Source of the DNA: Carya illinoinensis
Lineage: Eukaryota; Streptophyta; Magnoliopsida; Fagales; Juglandaceae
Length of the DNA stretch: 64,000 nt
Reading direction: 5' to 3'
Assembly (NCBI RefSeq): GCF_018687715.1
Contig: NC_056757.1
Span: 4,749,501 to 4,813,500 of the forward strand
Below, in pieces: positions 36,432-60,585 of this stretch (position 1 is the stretch's first letter; every line of letters starts with the position of its first letter). The notes below the pieces were generated by a model. The model made no database searches. It was not told where the DNA came from and saw only the letters and a list, made by a program, of their open reading frames with translations. The position numbers and the translations under genes were made by a program.

Positions 36432-37115
36432 GTGTCTCTCCCAAACACCAAAGAAGACAGACAAAGGGAACATCAAAACATGGGCAAAGAATACCATCGT
36501 CTCCACCACCACCAGCAGTACCAAAGCCTGCATCTCCATTCAAGAACTACATTCATGCCCATGTTATGTACAAGAATGACCGTCAAAGATGTGGCACTAC
36601 CGAAATGGAAAGACCACTCGGTGTCTGTCTCCGACGACACTTTGTCCCCGAAAATCGGTTGCTTGGGCCAGGTCAGGAGAAACAACAGAGTGAGTGGCTT
36701 CCCTACCTCTCATAAACTCACCCTCACCACCAACCACAATGCTAAAAGCAACAACAACAACGTCGATTTATCTGTCAAGTACTCCAAACTCAAGAAACTC
36801 TTCTCCAACAAAAACCTCGACATGATGGCTGCCACCACAACTGTCACCAACGTGGCCACCACTGCTAGCTGTGGAAGGAGGAGACAAGTGACCATGAATA
36901 GTGCAAGAGGGCTCAAGACTAATCGTGGTGGAGAGAAATGTGTTCCTATCAGCATCGAAGATTTGGATCCTCCATTGCCGGTTATCAAGAAGGAGCAAAA
37001 GCCAGAAGTGGAAAATCTTTGGAAGAGGAGATCTGGTGGGGTAGCACTGAAAACTTTACAGCTTCAAAAGATTCATCATCCTAAGCATTATCTTCAACCT
37101 ACCACTTTTTGTTAA
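36432..37115 (+). CDS. Single-exon plant protein of unknown function, 227 aa
   Basis: The frame encodes a basic protein with His/Gln-rich and Asn/Thr-rich low-complexity stretches. It has the island LSPKIGCLGQVRRNN (about residues 70-85), a block YSKLKKLFSNKNL near 118-130, and PISIEDLDPPLPVIKK near 175-190. I recall the SPK(I/V)xCxGQVrrnn island from small uncharacterised plant proteins, but no function is known to me. No signal peptide or membrane segment. Codon use and the run of non-random motifs make it likely real. An in-frame ATG at 36480 (MGKEYHR) or 36582 (MTVKDV) could be the true start, since the first 16 residues look like leader. It sits alone between VPS9A and the acetyltransferase gene. 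Confidence 0.65.
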   Translation: MSLPNTKEDRQREHQNMGKEYHRLHHHQQYQSLHLHSRTTFMPMLCTRMTVKDVALPKWKDHSVSVSDDTLSPKIGCLGQVRRNNRVSGFPTSHKLTLTTNHNAKSNNNNVDLSVKYSKLKKLFSNKNLDMMAATTTVTNVATTASCGRRRQVTMNSARGLKTNRGGEKCVPISIEDLDPPLPVIKKEQKPEVENLWKRRSGGVALKTLQLQKIHHPKHYLQPTTFC

Positions 37116-37650
37116 GAAAACTTCAATGGGAGATGAGAAAGATGAGGCATAAGAAAACATTCATGTAAATGTATTTGGTTTTAATTTCCAAATCTGAATA
37201 TTTTTTTTTAATTCTTTGTTCACAGTTCGGTGCTGCTTAATTATCATGATGTATGTTGTAATTGCTCTAACGTCGATCCAGGCATTTGTTGAGAACTTGA
37301 CATAAGAAATGAGAAAATTATGGGAAAAAGAAAAAATGAAAAAGGCAATAATAACTGAGAAAAGAGATCACGAGATGATCATCCTGCAGGAAGTACGCTC
37401 CGAGGCTTTCCCAGTCGGTTTCTTTACATGTAAAATTAGCTTTACGCAAATGAAATGGATAAGCAAGCCAAGCTACACGTCTCAGTTCCAACATAATTAA
37501 TCTGTGGTATAACTGGCTCTTTAGGTACTTCAATATTTCGTAGTTGTTCTGAGCCTTTTACAGTTATTGATTCTGTGAACACGAGCTACATAATTCCTAC
37601 AAGTTGCGCAAGGAAGATATTGTATGATTGTTCGGTTTTTCACGTTATCT
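37116..37650. other. 3' flank of the 36432 gene
   Basis: Contains a probable 3' UTR (to about 37270). The frames at 37309-37533 have no recognisable features. Confidence 0.4.
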
Positions 37651-37862
37651 CCCCATTTGGATTTGGAAAACGTTTCATTTGATCTCATTATTACAATTTT
37701 TATAAATTTTTATATAAAATATAATAAACAATTCAATTTTTTTAAATCTCAAAACAATAATAATATTAAAAGATAATACTCTAATAATATTTTATTCAAC
37801 TTTCATCTTTCATTTAAAACCATCTCATCTCATCTCTAAATTCAAACCAGTCCAAATAGCAC
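37651..37862. mobile_element. MITE with hAT-like core
   Basis: The left end (CCATTTGGATTTGG) and right end (reverse complement CTATTTGGACTGGTTT) are imperfect inverted repeats. The core ATATAAAATATAATAAACAA and CTCATCTCATCTC blocks match the element at 20308 and the one at 53636. Confidence 0.55.
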
Positions 37863-38044
37863 TCGTTAAGAGCTTAATAACATTCTCCTTCTGTGAATGT
37901 TATTTGTTAATATGACACTTATTAAGAGGTTACTACATAAAATCAATTAAAATGTGACAAAAAATGACAAAACCGATGAAAAATAGCATTACTTTTTTCT
38001 TTTTATTATTTTATTTATAATAACAGAAATATAAACCATTACTA

Positions 38045-38066
38045 CAACAACAACAACAACAACAAC

Positions 38067-38109
<43 letters not shown>
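38045..38109. repeat. (CAA)n(TAA)n trinucleotide repeat
   Basis: About 8 CAA units run into about 14 TAA units. Lies in the spacer downstream of the acetyltransferase gene. Confidence 0.96.
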
Positions 38110-38661
38110 TGTAAACCGTTATCGCATTGGCCATAAGAGGGAACAGAGCATCTGGAAGGGAGACTGGGCTTTTAAAAAAGATTACATTATGACATTGGAA
38201 TCTTTTGCGTAGACGGCAATACCACTGAAACGGTACGTAGAACCGAACCACATATATCTGTTGCCAGTTTACTTTTCCCTCCTCATGGATGCACTTCCCA
38301 CAGTTTTTGTTGAAATTTTCTTTCTTCTGGACTCTGGAGGGTATTGGGAAAGTCATCAAAGCAGTTTGTCATTGACAAATTCATCTCATGGGAACAGATT
38401 TTGGTGCCAACTCAAAATCTTCACAAGCACAAAAGACTTTTGAGTCAATTGAAATAATCAGCGGTAACCTACGCCTAGTGTTGTCAGAATCTATTAATAA
38501 TTTTTTGTTCATGCATACGTACAGGATATCACAAAATGGTTAATGCAGGGAAAAAGTCACCAAGACAATTCCCAGTTTCATACCCTAAAAGCCTATATTC
38601 TATACAAGAGAGGTCAGTTACAAGTCAAGATAGGAAGCAAGTATCCGGATGACTCTTGCCA

Positions 38662-53325
<14,664 letters not shown>

Positions 53326-53387
53326 TTGTCGGTCGAGGCTTCGGAAGGGCTTGGGACGTGGATACGAAATATAACGACTACGAAGCG

Positions 53388-53412
53388 TTTTTTTTTTTTT
53401 TTTTTTTTTTTT
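53388..53412. repeat. 25-base T run upstream of the HAM start
   Basis: A pure T run about 63 bp upstream of the start codon (A run on the gene's strand). It could lie in the promoter or leader. Confidence 0.95.
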
Positions 53413-53432
53413 CCTTTAATAAAAGCATTGGC

Positions 53433-53630
53433 TGCGTTTGGGTGCCGAATCCCATGTGATCTGAATTGTTGTTACGTGAATAGTAACGTTGTGTAAATTT
53501 TATTAGAATAAGTTTAAATATATTAAATTCGTTGAAATATGTTAACTTCTTATGAAAAATTAAAAAAATAGTGATTTTAGTAATGATTAGTTTGGAATAG
53601 GTTGAGATAGAATTGACATCCAAACATAAC
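53433..53630. mobile_element. MITE with TGCGTTTGGGTG ends (about 198 bp)
   Basis: The left end TGCGTTTGGGTGCCGAAT is matched by the reverse complement of the right end TTATGTTTGGATGTCAAT. AT-rich non-coding interior. It lies about 110 bp upstream of the HAM start codon. Confidence 0.65.
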
Positions 53631-53635
53631 ATTTT

Positions 53636-53838
53636 GTCGTTTGTTTTCATAACTTATGTCAACTCATCTCATCTAATTATCATAATTTTTTTAAATTTTT
53701 ATATAAAATAAAATAAACAATTTATTTTTTTAAATCTAAAAAAATTATATTAAAAAATATATTTTAACAATATTTTATTTCACTTTTAATTTTAATCTCA
53801 ACTTAATTCAACTCATTTTATTTACGAAAACAAGTGAA
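53636..53838. mobile_element. Adjacent MITE with hAT-like core (about 203 bp)
   Basis: The left GTCGTTTGTTTTCATAAC and right (reverse complement TCACTTGTTTTCGTAAAT) ends are inverted. The core TATATAAAATAAAATAAACAA resembles the elements at 20308 and 37651. It starts five bases after the previous MITE. Confidence 0.65.
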
Positions 53839-53878
53839 ATTATACAAACCAAATATACCACTCATACAAGCTTAAGAC

Positions 53879-54489
53879 CATTGACATTGATTCAACTAAA
53901 GTTCAGCTAATATTAATATGTCACTCTTTACTTTTGATTAATCACTCAGAAATTAAACTTCACATTAGATCATCCCACTTTTTATAATAACAAAATATTA
54001 ATATTTTTTTAATATATTTTTAATGGGTGTTATTTATTTATTTTTATTTTCATAATCTCCAACTATCTATATATCAAAACTACCAAGACCCTCAAGAAAA
54101 TGAAATAATGTTCAAAAATCAAAACAAAAGAGAGAAAATAAAAATATTATATTATTTATCTAAAGAAATTATACTTCCAGTCATGAGTGTGTAATCGTTG
54201 CACAATCATGTTGAAATAAATAAATAAATACAGGACCCACAAGAAAATAAATTAATCTTTTAACAGTAGACCTCACTCTTTTTCAAAGCGACTGTACGAC
54301 ATTTATATACTCTACAATTGTATATAACATTACTCATTTACCTAATAAATCTAAACAAATATGTTGAACCAATATGACTAACATCAAGTTTGCCTTTTCA
54401 ATACCTCTTCAATGTAGAGAAAAATGAAGATAACTTAAGTAAAATATGATTAACTAGAACAAATGGTTATTCCAATGCCATTGCTCTAT
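53879..54489. mobile_element. Non-autonomous DNA element (about 610 bp)
   Basis: The left end AGACCATTGACATTGATT and right end (reverse complement AGAGCAATGGCATTGGAAT) are imperfect inverted repeats. Internal blocks recur at 8146-8610. Non-coding. Confidence 0.5.
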
Positions 54490-54505
54490 GTCAACATATA
54501 ATATA

Positions 54506-56127
54506 TCTTTATATATATAAAGTAGCTATCTAATGAAATTTTGTTGGTTTAACAGTTTTTGTTATTTTACCGTTAAAATTAACGCCGTTAGTTGCATAAA
54601 TCATAATAAAATTAATTACTTTCTTACATAATTTCGGTAATCACAAACTCACCCCTTTCTCTCTTCTTAAAAGTTGCTATTTTTTTAATCTCTCTCTCAA
54701 ATCACTTATGAATAAATTCATAGTTATTAAAGTTCATCCAGCATGCATCAATCCTAGAACCAATGCATTGATGATCATTTATTTATGAGGTATATTAGAT
54801 ATATATTCTATTATATCTTCTATATATAAAAAGTGTGTATGAAACGGAAAATCTTGTTTTAACGGTTTTTCTTGTTTTTCCGTTAAAGTTAACACCGTTT
54901 GTTTTAACGGTTTGGCACATAAAATGAAGACATAAATGTTGAGAGAGATAGCATTCAATGTTGTTATATGATTTATTAATCTCAATAATTATAATACTTA
55001 ATAGTTTATATAATAATAAGTAATTAAAGATTAGTTATTATATTTTTCTCTTTCTCCTTAACATATACACATGCATTAGGTGCATAAGACGTGAATTCCT
55101 AAGTATAATATACGTGTATTATACGTTTCATTAACTCAGATTATTGAGTATTTCAAATTTAAAAATCTCATATAATATATAATATAAGTGTGTTTAATCA
55201 AAGTATTTTTTTTTCCCATGATAGTAGGACGTAGCTTTCGCTAAGTCATATTCCATATGTGGGCTTGCTATGATAGGCACGTGACAAAGACCGTGATCCT
55301 TGAGCTAATCAAGAAAGAGTAAATTCGGCCAACAATTTCAAAATATATTTTATGATTTATATATATGCTATATATAGAAAATATTATACCACAAATTTTA
55401 TAAAAAGATTATGTTTTAACTTTATGTTGTCCTTGATCGACTCAACCAACAGCAAAATAAGAATTTCAATATTGTCTCTATTGATTGTCTACAGGATGAC
55501 ATAAATTGATAAATTATAATACAAACATCAAACGATACATATTTTGAACTACCATTTGTGTTAGACTTTTATTAAATTTTTCGTATACATCTTTGTTAAA
55601 ATTATAGATGTTATAAACATGTATTGGATTATATGATACTTTGAACTAATTTTTTTTATTTTCTCCAATATGCCTTAAATTATTAAGTGACATCAATAAT
55701 TTCTATAAAATATATATTATTTTTTACAAATAATCATTTCATAAAATTAGACAAACGTGCTTTGCACGTTACTCCTACCTAGTATATATATATATCTATA
55801 TAAATTATATGAATTATATATATTCTATATTCTATTATATATATATATGATATTTTATATAAACTATAATTTATAATCATTTAAAATTTCTATTCATTTC
55901 TTATATAAACAAATAGAAATGTATAATAATTAAGTTAATCTATTTACCAATTACATTTACGAATATAATTATTTAAATAAAATATTATTTATTTATCAAT
56001 TTAAATTTATTATGAAACATTAAAATCAAATAATAATATCTCATAAAAACTTTAGTATTTTATTTCTTTATAAAAATTATCACTTTTTAAAAATAATCAC
56101 TTTATTAAACTAAGAAAACGTGCTCTG
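54506..56127 (+). mobile_element. Helitron-like composite: nested non-autonomous Helitrons
   Basis: The outer 5' end may be A|TCTTTATATATATAAAG at 54506. A second 5'-like end, A|TCTTCTATATATAAAAAG, is at 54816. The best 3' end is at 55754-55782: the perfect hairpin AACGTGC-TTT-GCACGTT, then eight bases and CTAG followed by T, which is the hairpin-CTRR|T signature of Helitrons. A second, homologous hairpin (AACGTGC-TCT-GCACGTT) at about 56113-56129 is followed by CTGT rather than CTRR and could close the outer copy. GTTAAC and CCGTTAA motifs recur after both 5' ends. No helicase gene, so non-autonomous. Confidence 0.55.
54816..55782 (+). mobile_element. Inner non-autonomous Helitron (about 967 bp)
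   Basis: Starts TCTTCTATAT after A and ends CTAG before T, with the 7-bp-stem hairpin eight bases upstream of CTAG. The end structure is textbook; the start is less certain because similar TC-starts are common in AT-rich DNA. Confidence 0.6.
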
Positions 56128-56454
56128 CACGTTGTTTTACTGTTAACGATTCATCTCATGCAATGCACAGTGTTGATTTAAGGTTTTTTATTTTATTTTT
56201 TTCACGTATTTGTTGTTTTTAGTCATATCATATCTATGAGCACATTCAGTAGTAAATAATAAGATTTTAATTCTAAATATTTTAAAACCGATTTAAGTCT
56301 ATCTTATTATTTGATATTAGAAATTATATATTTTTTAAAAGTATTACATTATTAATCAAAGTTTTTTCCTTAATAAAAACAATATTAATTCTTAAAAAAA
56401 TATTTCTATACACTGAGCGAACGTTCCTTGGACGTTGCCCAACTACAATATATT
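56128..56454. other. AT-rich spacer with a third Helitron-like hairpin
   Basis: Near 56416-56440, GAACGTTCCTTGGACGTTGC followed by CCAACTA resembles a decayed Helitron 3' end (hairpin plus CTA). Nothing else identified. Confidence 0.35.
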
Positions 56455-58800
56455 CTAATAAATGGCTATCTAACTATAAATAGTAGCTTTTGCTGTTTTT
56501 CCATTAATTTTTGGTATTTTTCCGTTAAGTCCATTGAGTCTTGTTTTACCAAAGGACTTTTAAGACCGTTGACCATTTGATGTGTAGCTCGATCGTAGAA
56601 TTAAATAAAGGATCATGTTTTACCAAAAGACCCTTAATAGCCTCGCGGCGCATATGAATTGATGTCTCTTTTTTATATCTTTTTTGTTCTAATAGTGTAT
56701 TCATTTTCCTTTCTTTTTGTTTCAATTTTTTTAAATAAATAAATTAAAATGACTTTACTCTGTAGAACTGAAACACTTAAGAGCATTCTCATTATAAAAT
56801 TTAACTTTTACCAAAAGACTTTTAAGACCGTTGACTATTTGATATGTAGCTCCATCGTAGAATTTAATAAAAGATCATATTTTACCAAAAGACCCTTAAT
56901 AGCCCCGCGGTGCACATAAATTGATGTCTATTTTTTATATCTTTTTTGTTCTAATAGTATATTCATTTTCCTTTCTTTTTGTTTCAATTTTTGTTGAATC
57001 CAAGATTTTAAGTTTTGTGTAATTATATATTTACACATAAAATTTTAATGATAACAAATGAATTCAAAGAATAAAGAAGTCTCAAGCTCAAGTTGTCTAC
57101 ACAATGGAGTCAAGCACATCAAGGAAACAAGCATGAGCAAGAAGGGAATAAGTTTACATTAAAATTATAGAGTAATGTTGTAAATCTCTTCAAAATTCGA
57201 AATTAGGATTAATGCTCAAAATTAATATTTTATCATAAAGCATTAAAATACATTTTCCACATGTGCATGAATATTTTTGAAAATTAAATTTGAAAATTTT
57301 GAAAGATGATTGATTGTCATCTTTTGCATGTGCATGCCTTGATTAAAGGGTTGAACTTTGAAAATATTAAAGATGATTGATTGTCATCTTTCACATGTGC
57401 ATGTTTTATTTGAATATTTTCAAAAGTGATTGATACTTTTTTAGACTTATAAAAAAGGTAGATGATTTTGTTTGAAAATTTTGAAAAGTAAAGTGTGCTC
57501 ATTTTGTCATATGCAAAAAGTAAAAGATTAGGTTTGAATTTTTTGAAAAGGAAAATGTGCTCATTTTGTCATATGTCAAAAGTAAAAGATTAGGTTTGAT
57601 TTTTTTGAAAAAGTGAATGATGTTGTCTTTGACAATTGAAAAAGAACATTTTATTTGAATTTTTTGAAAAAGTGAATGATGTTGTCTTTGACATGTGAAT
57701 CTTTTTAAATTTGAATATGAAGTCTCATATGCCTATAAATAGATCATTTGAGAGCTTCACATTTACAACACCAAGAGCATACAACATTCATTCAAAGCTT
57801 TCATTCTCTCTTCTCTAAGCATTGAGCATTAATCCTTGTTCATTTTGAGAGATATAGTTTGCGTTGTATTGTTCTTATTTCACTCATTGAGGAGTGTTTT
57901 CTGATAACCTACCCACTATCAGCTCTTGTATCAGAAAAAGGGTGTGTATAACCCTTGTGTGTGTAGAAAGTATTCTACACGGGAAATAGTTGAATCACCA
58001 CGTGTAAGGTGATTGCAAGTGTAGAGGGTGTTCTACACGGATCCTTTGTAGCGGTGTTGTTCAAAGGTATAATAGGTTTCTATCTCCACCTGAAGGAGGT
58101 TGAATAGTGAATTTGGGAATCCTCAAGGGGTAGCTTGAGGCGAGGACGTAGGCAGTGGGTCCGAACCTCGTTAACATACTGAGTTTGCTTCTCTCTTACC
58201 CTTACTCTTTATATTTATTGTTATTTCATATTTTGTTTATTTTTTATATTATATATTTGATTTATAATTGTTATTTTTTTTAATACAACTCAATTCACCC
58301 ATCCTCTTGTGTTAGTCATCTGGGCAACAATTTTTTTAAATAAAAAAATTAAAATGACTTTACTCTTTAGAATTGAAACACTTAAGAGCATTATCTTTGT
58401 AAAATTTAACTAATAAAATACTTAAAACACTTAATATATTATATTAATTATTAATTTAATTATAATATAATTATTATTAATATTAATATTTACTATTATT
58501 AATTTGATTAGAATATAATTATGATTAATATTTTAATTAGTAGAACTATAAAATGTGATAAAAATTAAAATTAAAAAATTATTAAATTAATAATATTTTA
58601 TTATTATATAGAGAGAATAGATAATCCAATATGGATGTAGTCCAATGCTCATACTTTGTTGAAGTTTAGATTTTTTTATCTTGATTTTTTTTTTATCTTT
58701 CTTTAACCTTATATTTGCTTTTCTCAGAAAAATAAGCTACTAACTTTATCATTATTTTTTTATTTAAATCATTATGTCAAGTGCACCCGATATTCCCTAA
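56455..58800. repeat. Helitron-like repeat, left copy, interrupted by solo LTR
   Basis: Starts TAATAAATGGCTATCTAACTA and shares its whole order with 59045-59812 (GTTAAG..., GACCATTTGA, ACCCTTAATAGCC, TTTTTGTTCTAATAGTGTATT, AATTAAAATGACTTTACTCT, ATTATGTCA(A/C)GTGCACC). A block of about 265 bp is tandemly duplicated inside it (56537-56800 and 56801 onward). The solo LTR at 56992-58329 splits it. Confidence 0.7.
56992..58329. mobile_element. Ty1/copia SIRE-like solo LTR (1,338 bp)
   Basis: It begins TGTTGAATCC and ends CTGGGCAACA, with inverted TGTTG/CAACA ends. A 5-bp duplication ATTTT flanks it (56987-56991 and 58330-58334). A TATA box TATAAATA lies at 57734-57741 and a downstream leader includes GAGGCGAGGACGTAGGC and CCTCGTTAACATACTGAG, which I associate with SIRE/Maximus-type LTRs. 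U3 has imperfect repeats (GATGATTGATTGTCATCTTT twice, GTGAATGATGTTGTCTTTGA twice). No internal coding region, so a solo LTR. Orientation +. Confidence 0.85.
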
Positions 58801-58822
58801 TATATATATATATATATATATT

Positions 58823-59033
58823 GAGAAATGCTACACATCATCCTACACCACACACTTTATATATTAAAATGTTATTTTTTATTTTATTTATTTTTTATTT
58901 TATTTTATTCTTATTAAACTAATTAAATTATTTTATTTATCATCCACACACTACATATTTATTATAGAAAAAATGAAAAAAAATTAAAATAAGTGTGGTG
59001 TGTGAAGTGTGAGGATGACAAATAGATTTTTCC
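58823..59033. mobile_element. Mutator-like MITE (211 bp) with 9-bp duplication
   Basis: The left end GAGAAATGCTACACATCATC is matched in reverse complement by the right end GGAAAAATCTATTTGTCATC. Just inside, CACCACACACTT faces AAGTGTGGTGTG. ATATATATT flanks both sides (58814-58822, 59034-59042), although this lies in a TA repeat. Same family as 61381-61561. Confidence 0.65.
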
Positions 59034-59044
59034 ATATATATTAT

Positions 59045-59812
59045 TATAATAAGTGGCTATCTAACTATAAATAGTAACTTTTATTTATTTTTTGTTAACT
59101 TTTTTTGTTTTTCCATTAAGTCATATTTTATTAAAAAGCCATTAAGACTCTTGACCATTTGACATATAGCTCACTTGTAAAATTTAATGAAAGATTCTGT
59201 TTTATCAAAAGGCCCTTAATAACCATGTCGTGTACATGAATTAGTATCTCTTTTTCATATCCTTTTTGTTCTGACAGTGTACTTATTTTCTTTTCTTTTT
59301 ATTTCAATTTTTTTAAATAAAAAAATTAAAATGACTTTACTCTTTACAACATAAATGTTTTAGATCATTCTAATTGTAAAATTCAACTTTAAGTAAATTT
59401 AACTAATAAAATACTTAAAACACTCAATATATAATATCAATTATTAATTTAATTAGAATTTACTTATTATTAATATTAATATTTAATATTATTAATTTTA
59501 TTATAATATAATTATTATTAATATTTTAATTGTAGAACTATAAAATGTGATAAAATTAAAAATTAAAAAAATTATTAAATTAATAATATTTATTATTATA
59601 TAGAGAGTAACTAAATAATCCAATATGATACAGACCAATTCTTATACTTTGCTAAAATTTAGATTTTTTTTTTTTTATCTTTATTTTTTACTTTTCTTTA
59701 ACCTTATATTTTCTTTTCCCAAACAAATAAATTTTTTCATTTTTATTTTATTTAAATCATTATGTCACGTGCACCTCCAATATTAACACACCTGAGGTTG
59801 TAGCCTAGTATA
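59045..59812. repeat. Helitron-like repeat, right copy
   Basis: Second copy of the repeat at 56455-58800, without the tandem duplication and without the solo LTR. It ends near CACGTGCACCTCC and, after a short stretch, GCCTAG followed by T, which fits a Helitron-type CTAG|T end; no strong hairpin was seen. Confidence 0.6.
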
Positions 59813-60200
59813 TAAATATATGCACACTACAAATATACAAATTCCTTGTACACTGACAAGAGACATGAATAGTAAAAATACAGCAACTTTAATTTGTTAT
59901 AAAATATTTTTAAAAAATTACTGTTTATGTCTCCGTCACTTTAAAAATATTGTTCTTTTCAGTCTTTTTATAAATATAATAAGCCATTCTTCCTCCAGCT
60001 TTCAGTCTTTTTAGTTGTTTCTGTAACGATTACATGTAACAACCATTCTTCCTCCAGCTTTCTAAGCTACAATGTCAGCAAAACCTAAAAACCACTGCAA
60101 GCTAAAAACACAATAACGTCGCATTTCGAACCAAATGCTCTAATCTATATGAAGCAGAGCGGTATCCTTTTCAGGATTTGATATTTCAAGAATATATACA
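59813..60200. other. Spacer downstream of the PHD-finger gene
   Basis: AT-rich. CCATTCTTCCTCCAGCTTTC occurs twice about 60 bp apart (59985 and 60043), a small local duplication. No gene seen. Confidence 0.5.
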
Positions 60201-60585
60201 CCAACTTTACAGAGCAGGCACAGGAGGTGATACTCTTAATTGCCTCGTATACAATACGAAGAAACAGGGCTTCCATCCCACCATTTCCACGAGATATGCA
60301 TCAACATAAAGACATTCACGCCCTTCTGTTACATTTGAATGAAATGAACCCTCATCCACTGTACAGTTACTCTCACAATGAATATACAAACAATTTTGTC
60401 AAAATTTCCCTGCCCAAACCAGAGCGTGGCTCCTATTTATGAGTATGCTGGCAATAACCCCATCTTGGTGCTCATTTTTGCCAGTCTTCATTATCAGATG
60501 AATGTGTGCCTCTGGGCGGAAAATTTGCCCTCAATGGATGGCAGCCTTATCAGGCAAATCAAAACCCAAAAGAAGATGCCTCAAT

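Noticed and set aside
36332..36715. 127-residue + frame overlapping the orphan gene
   Set aside because: It overlaps the better frame at 36432-37115, which has motif-like islands and extends further.
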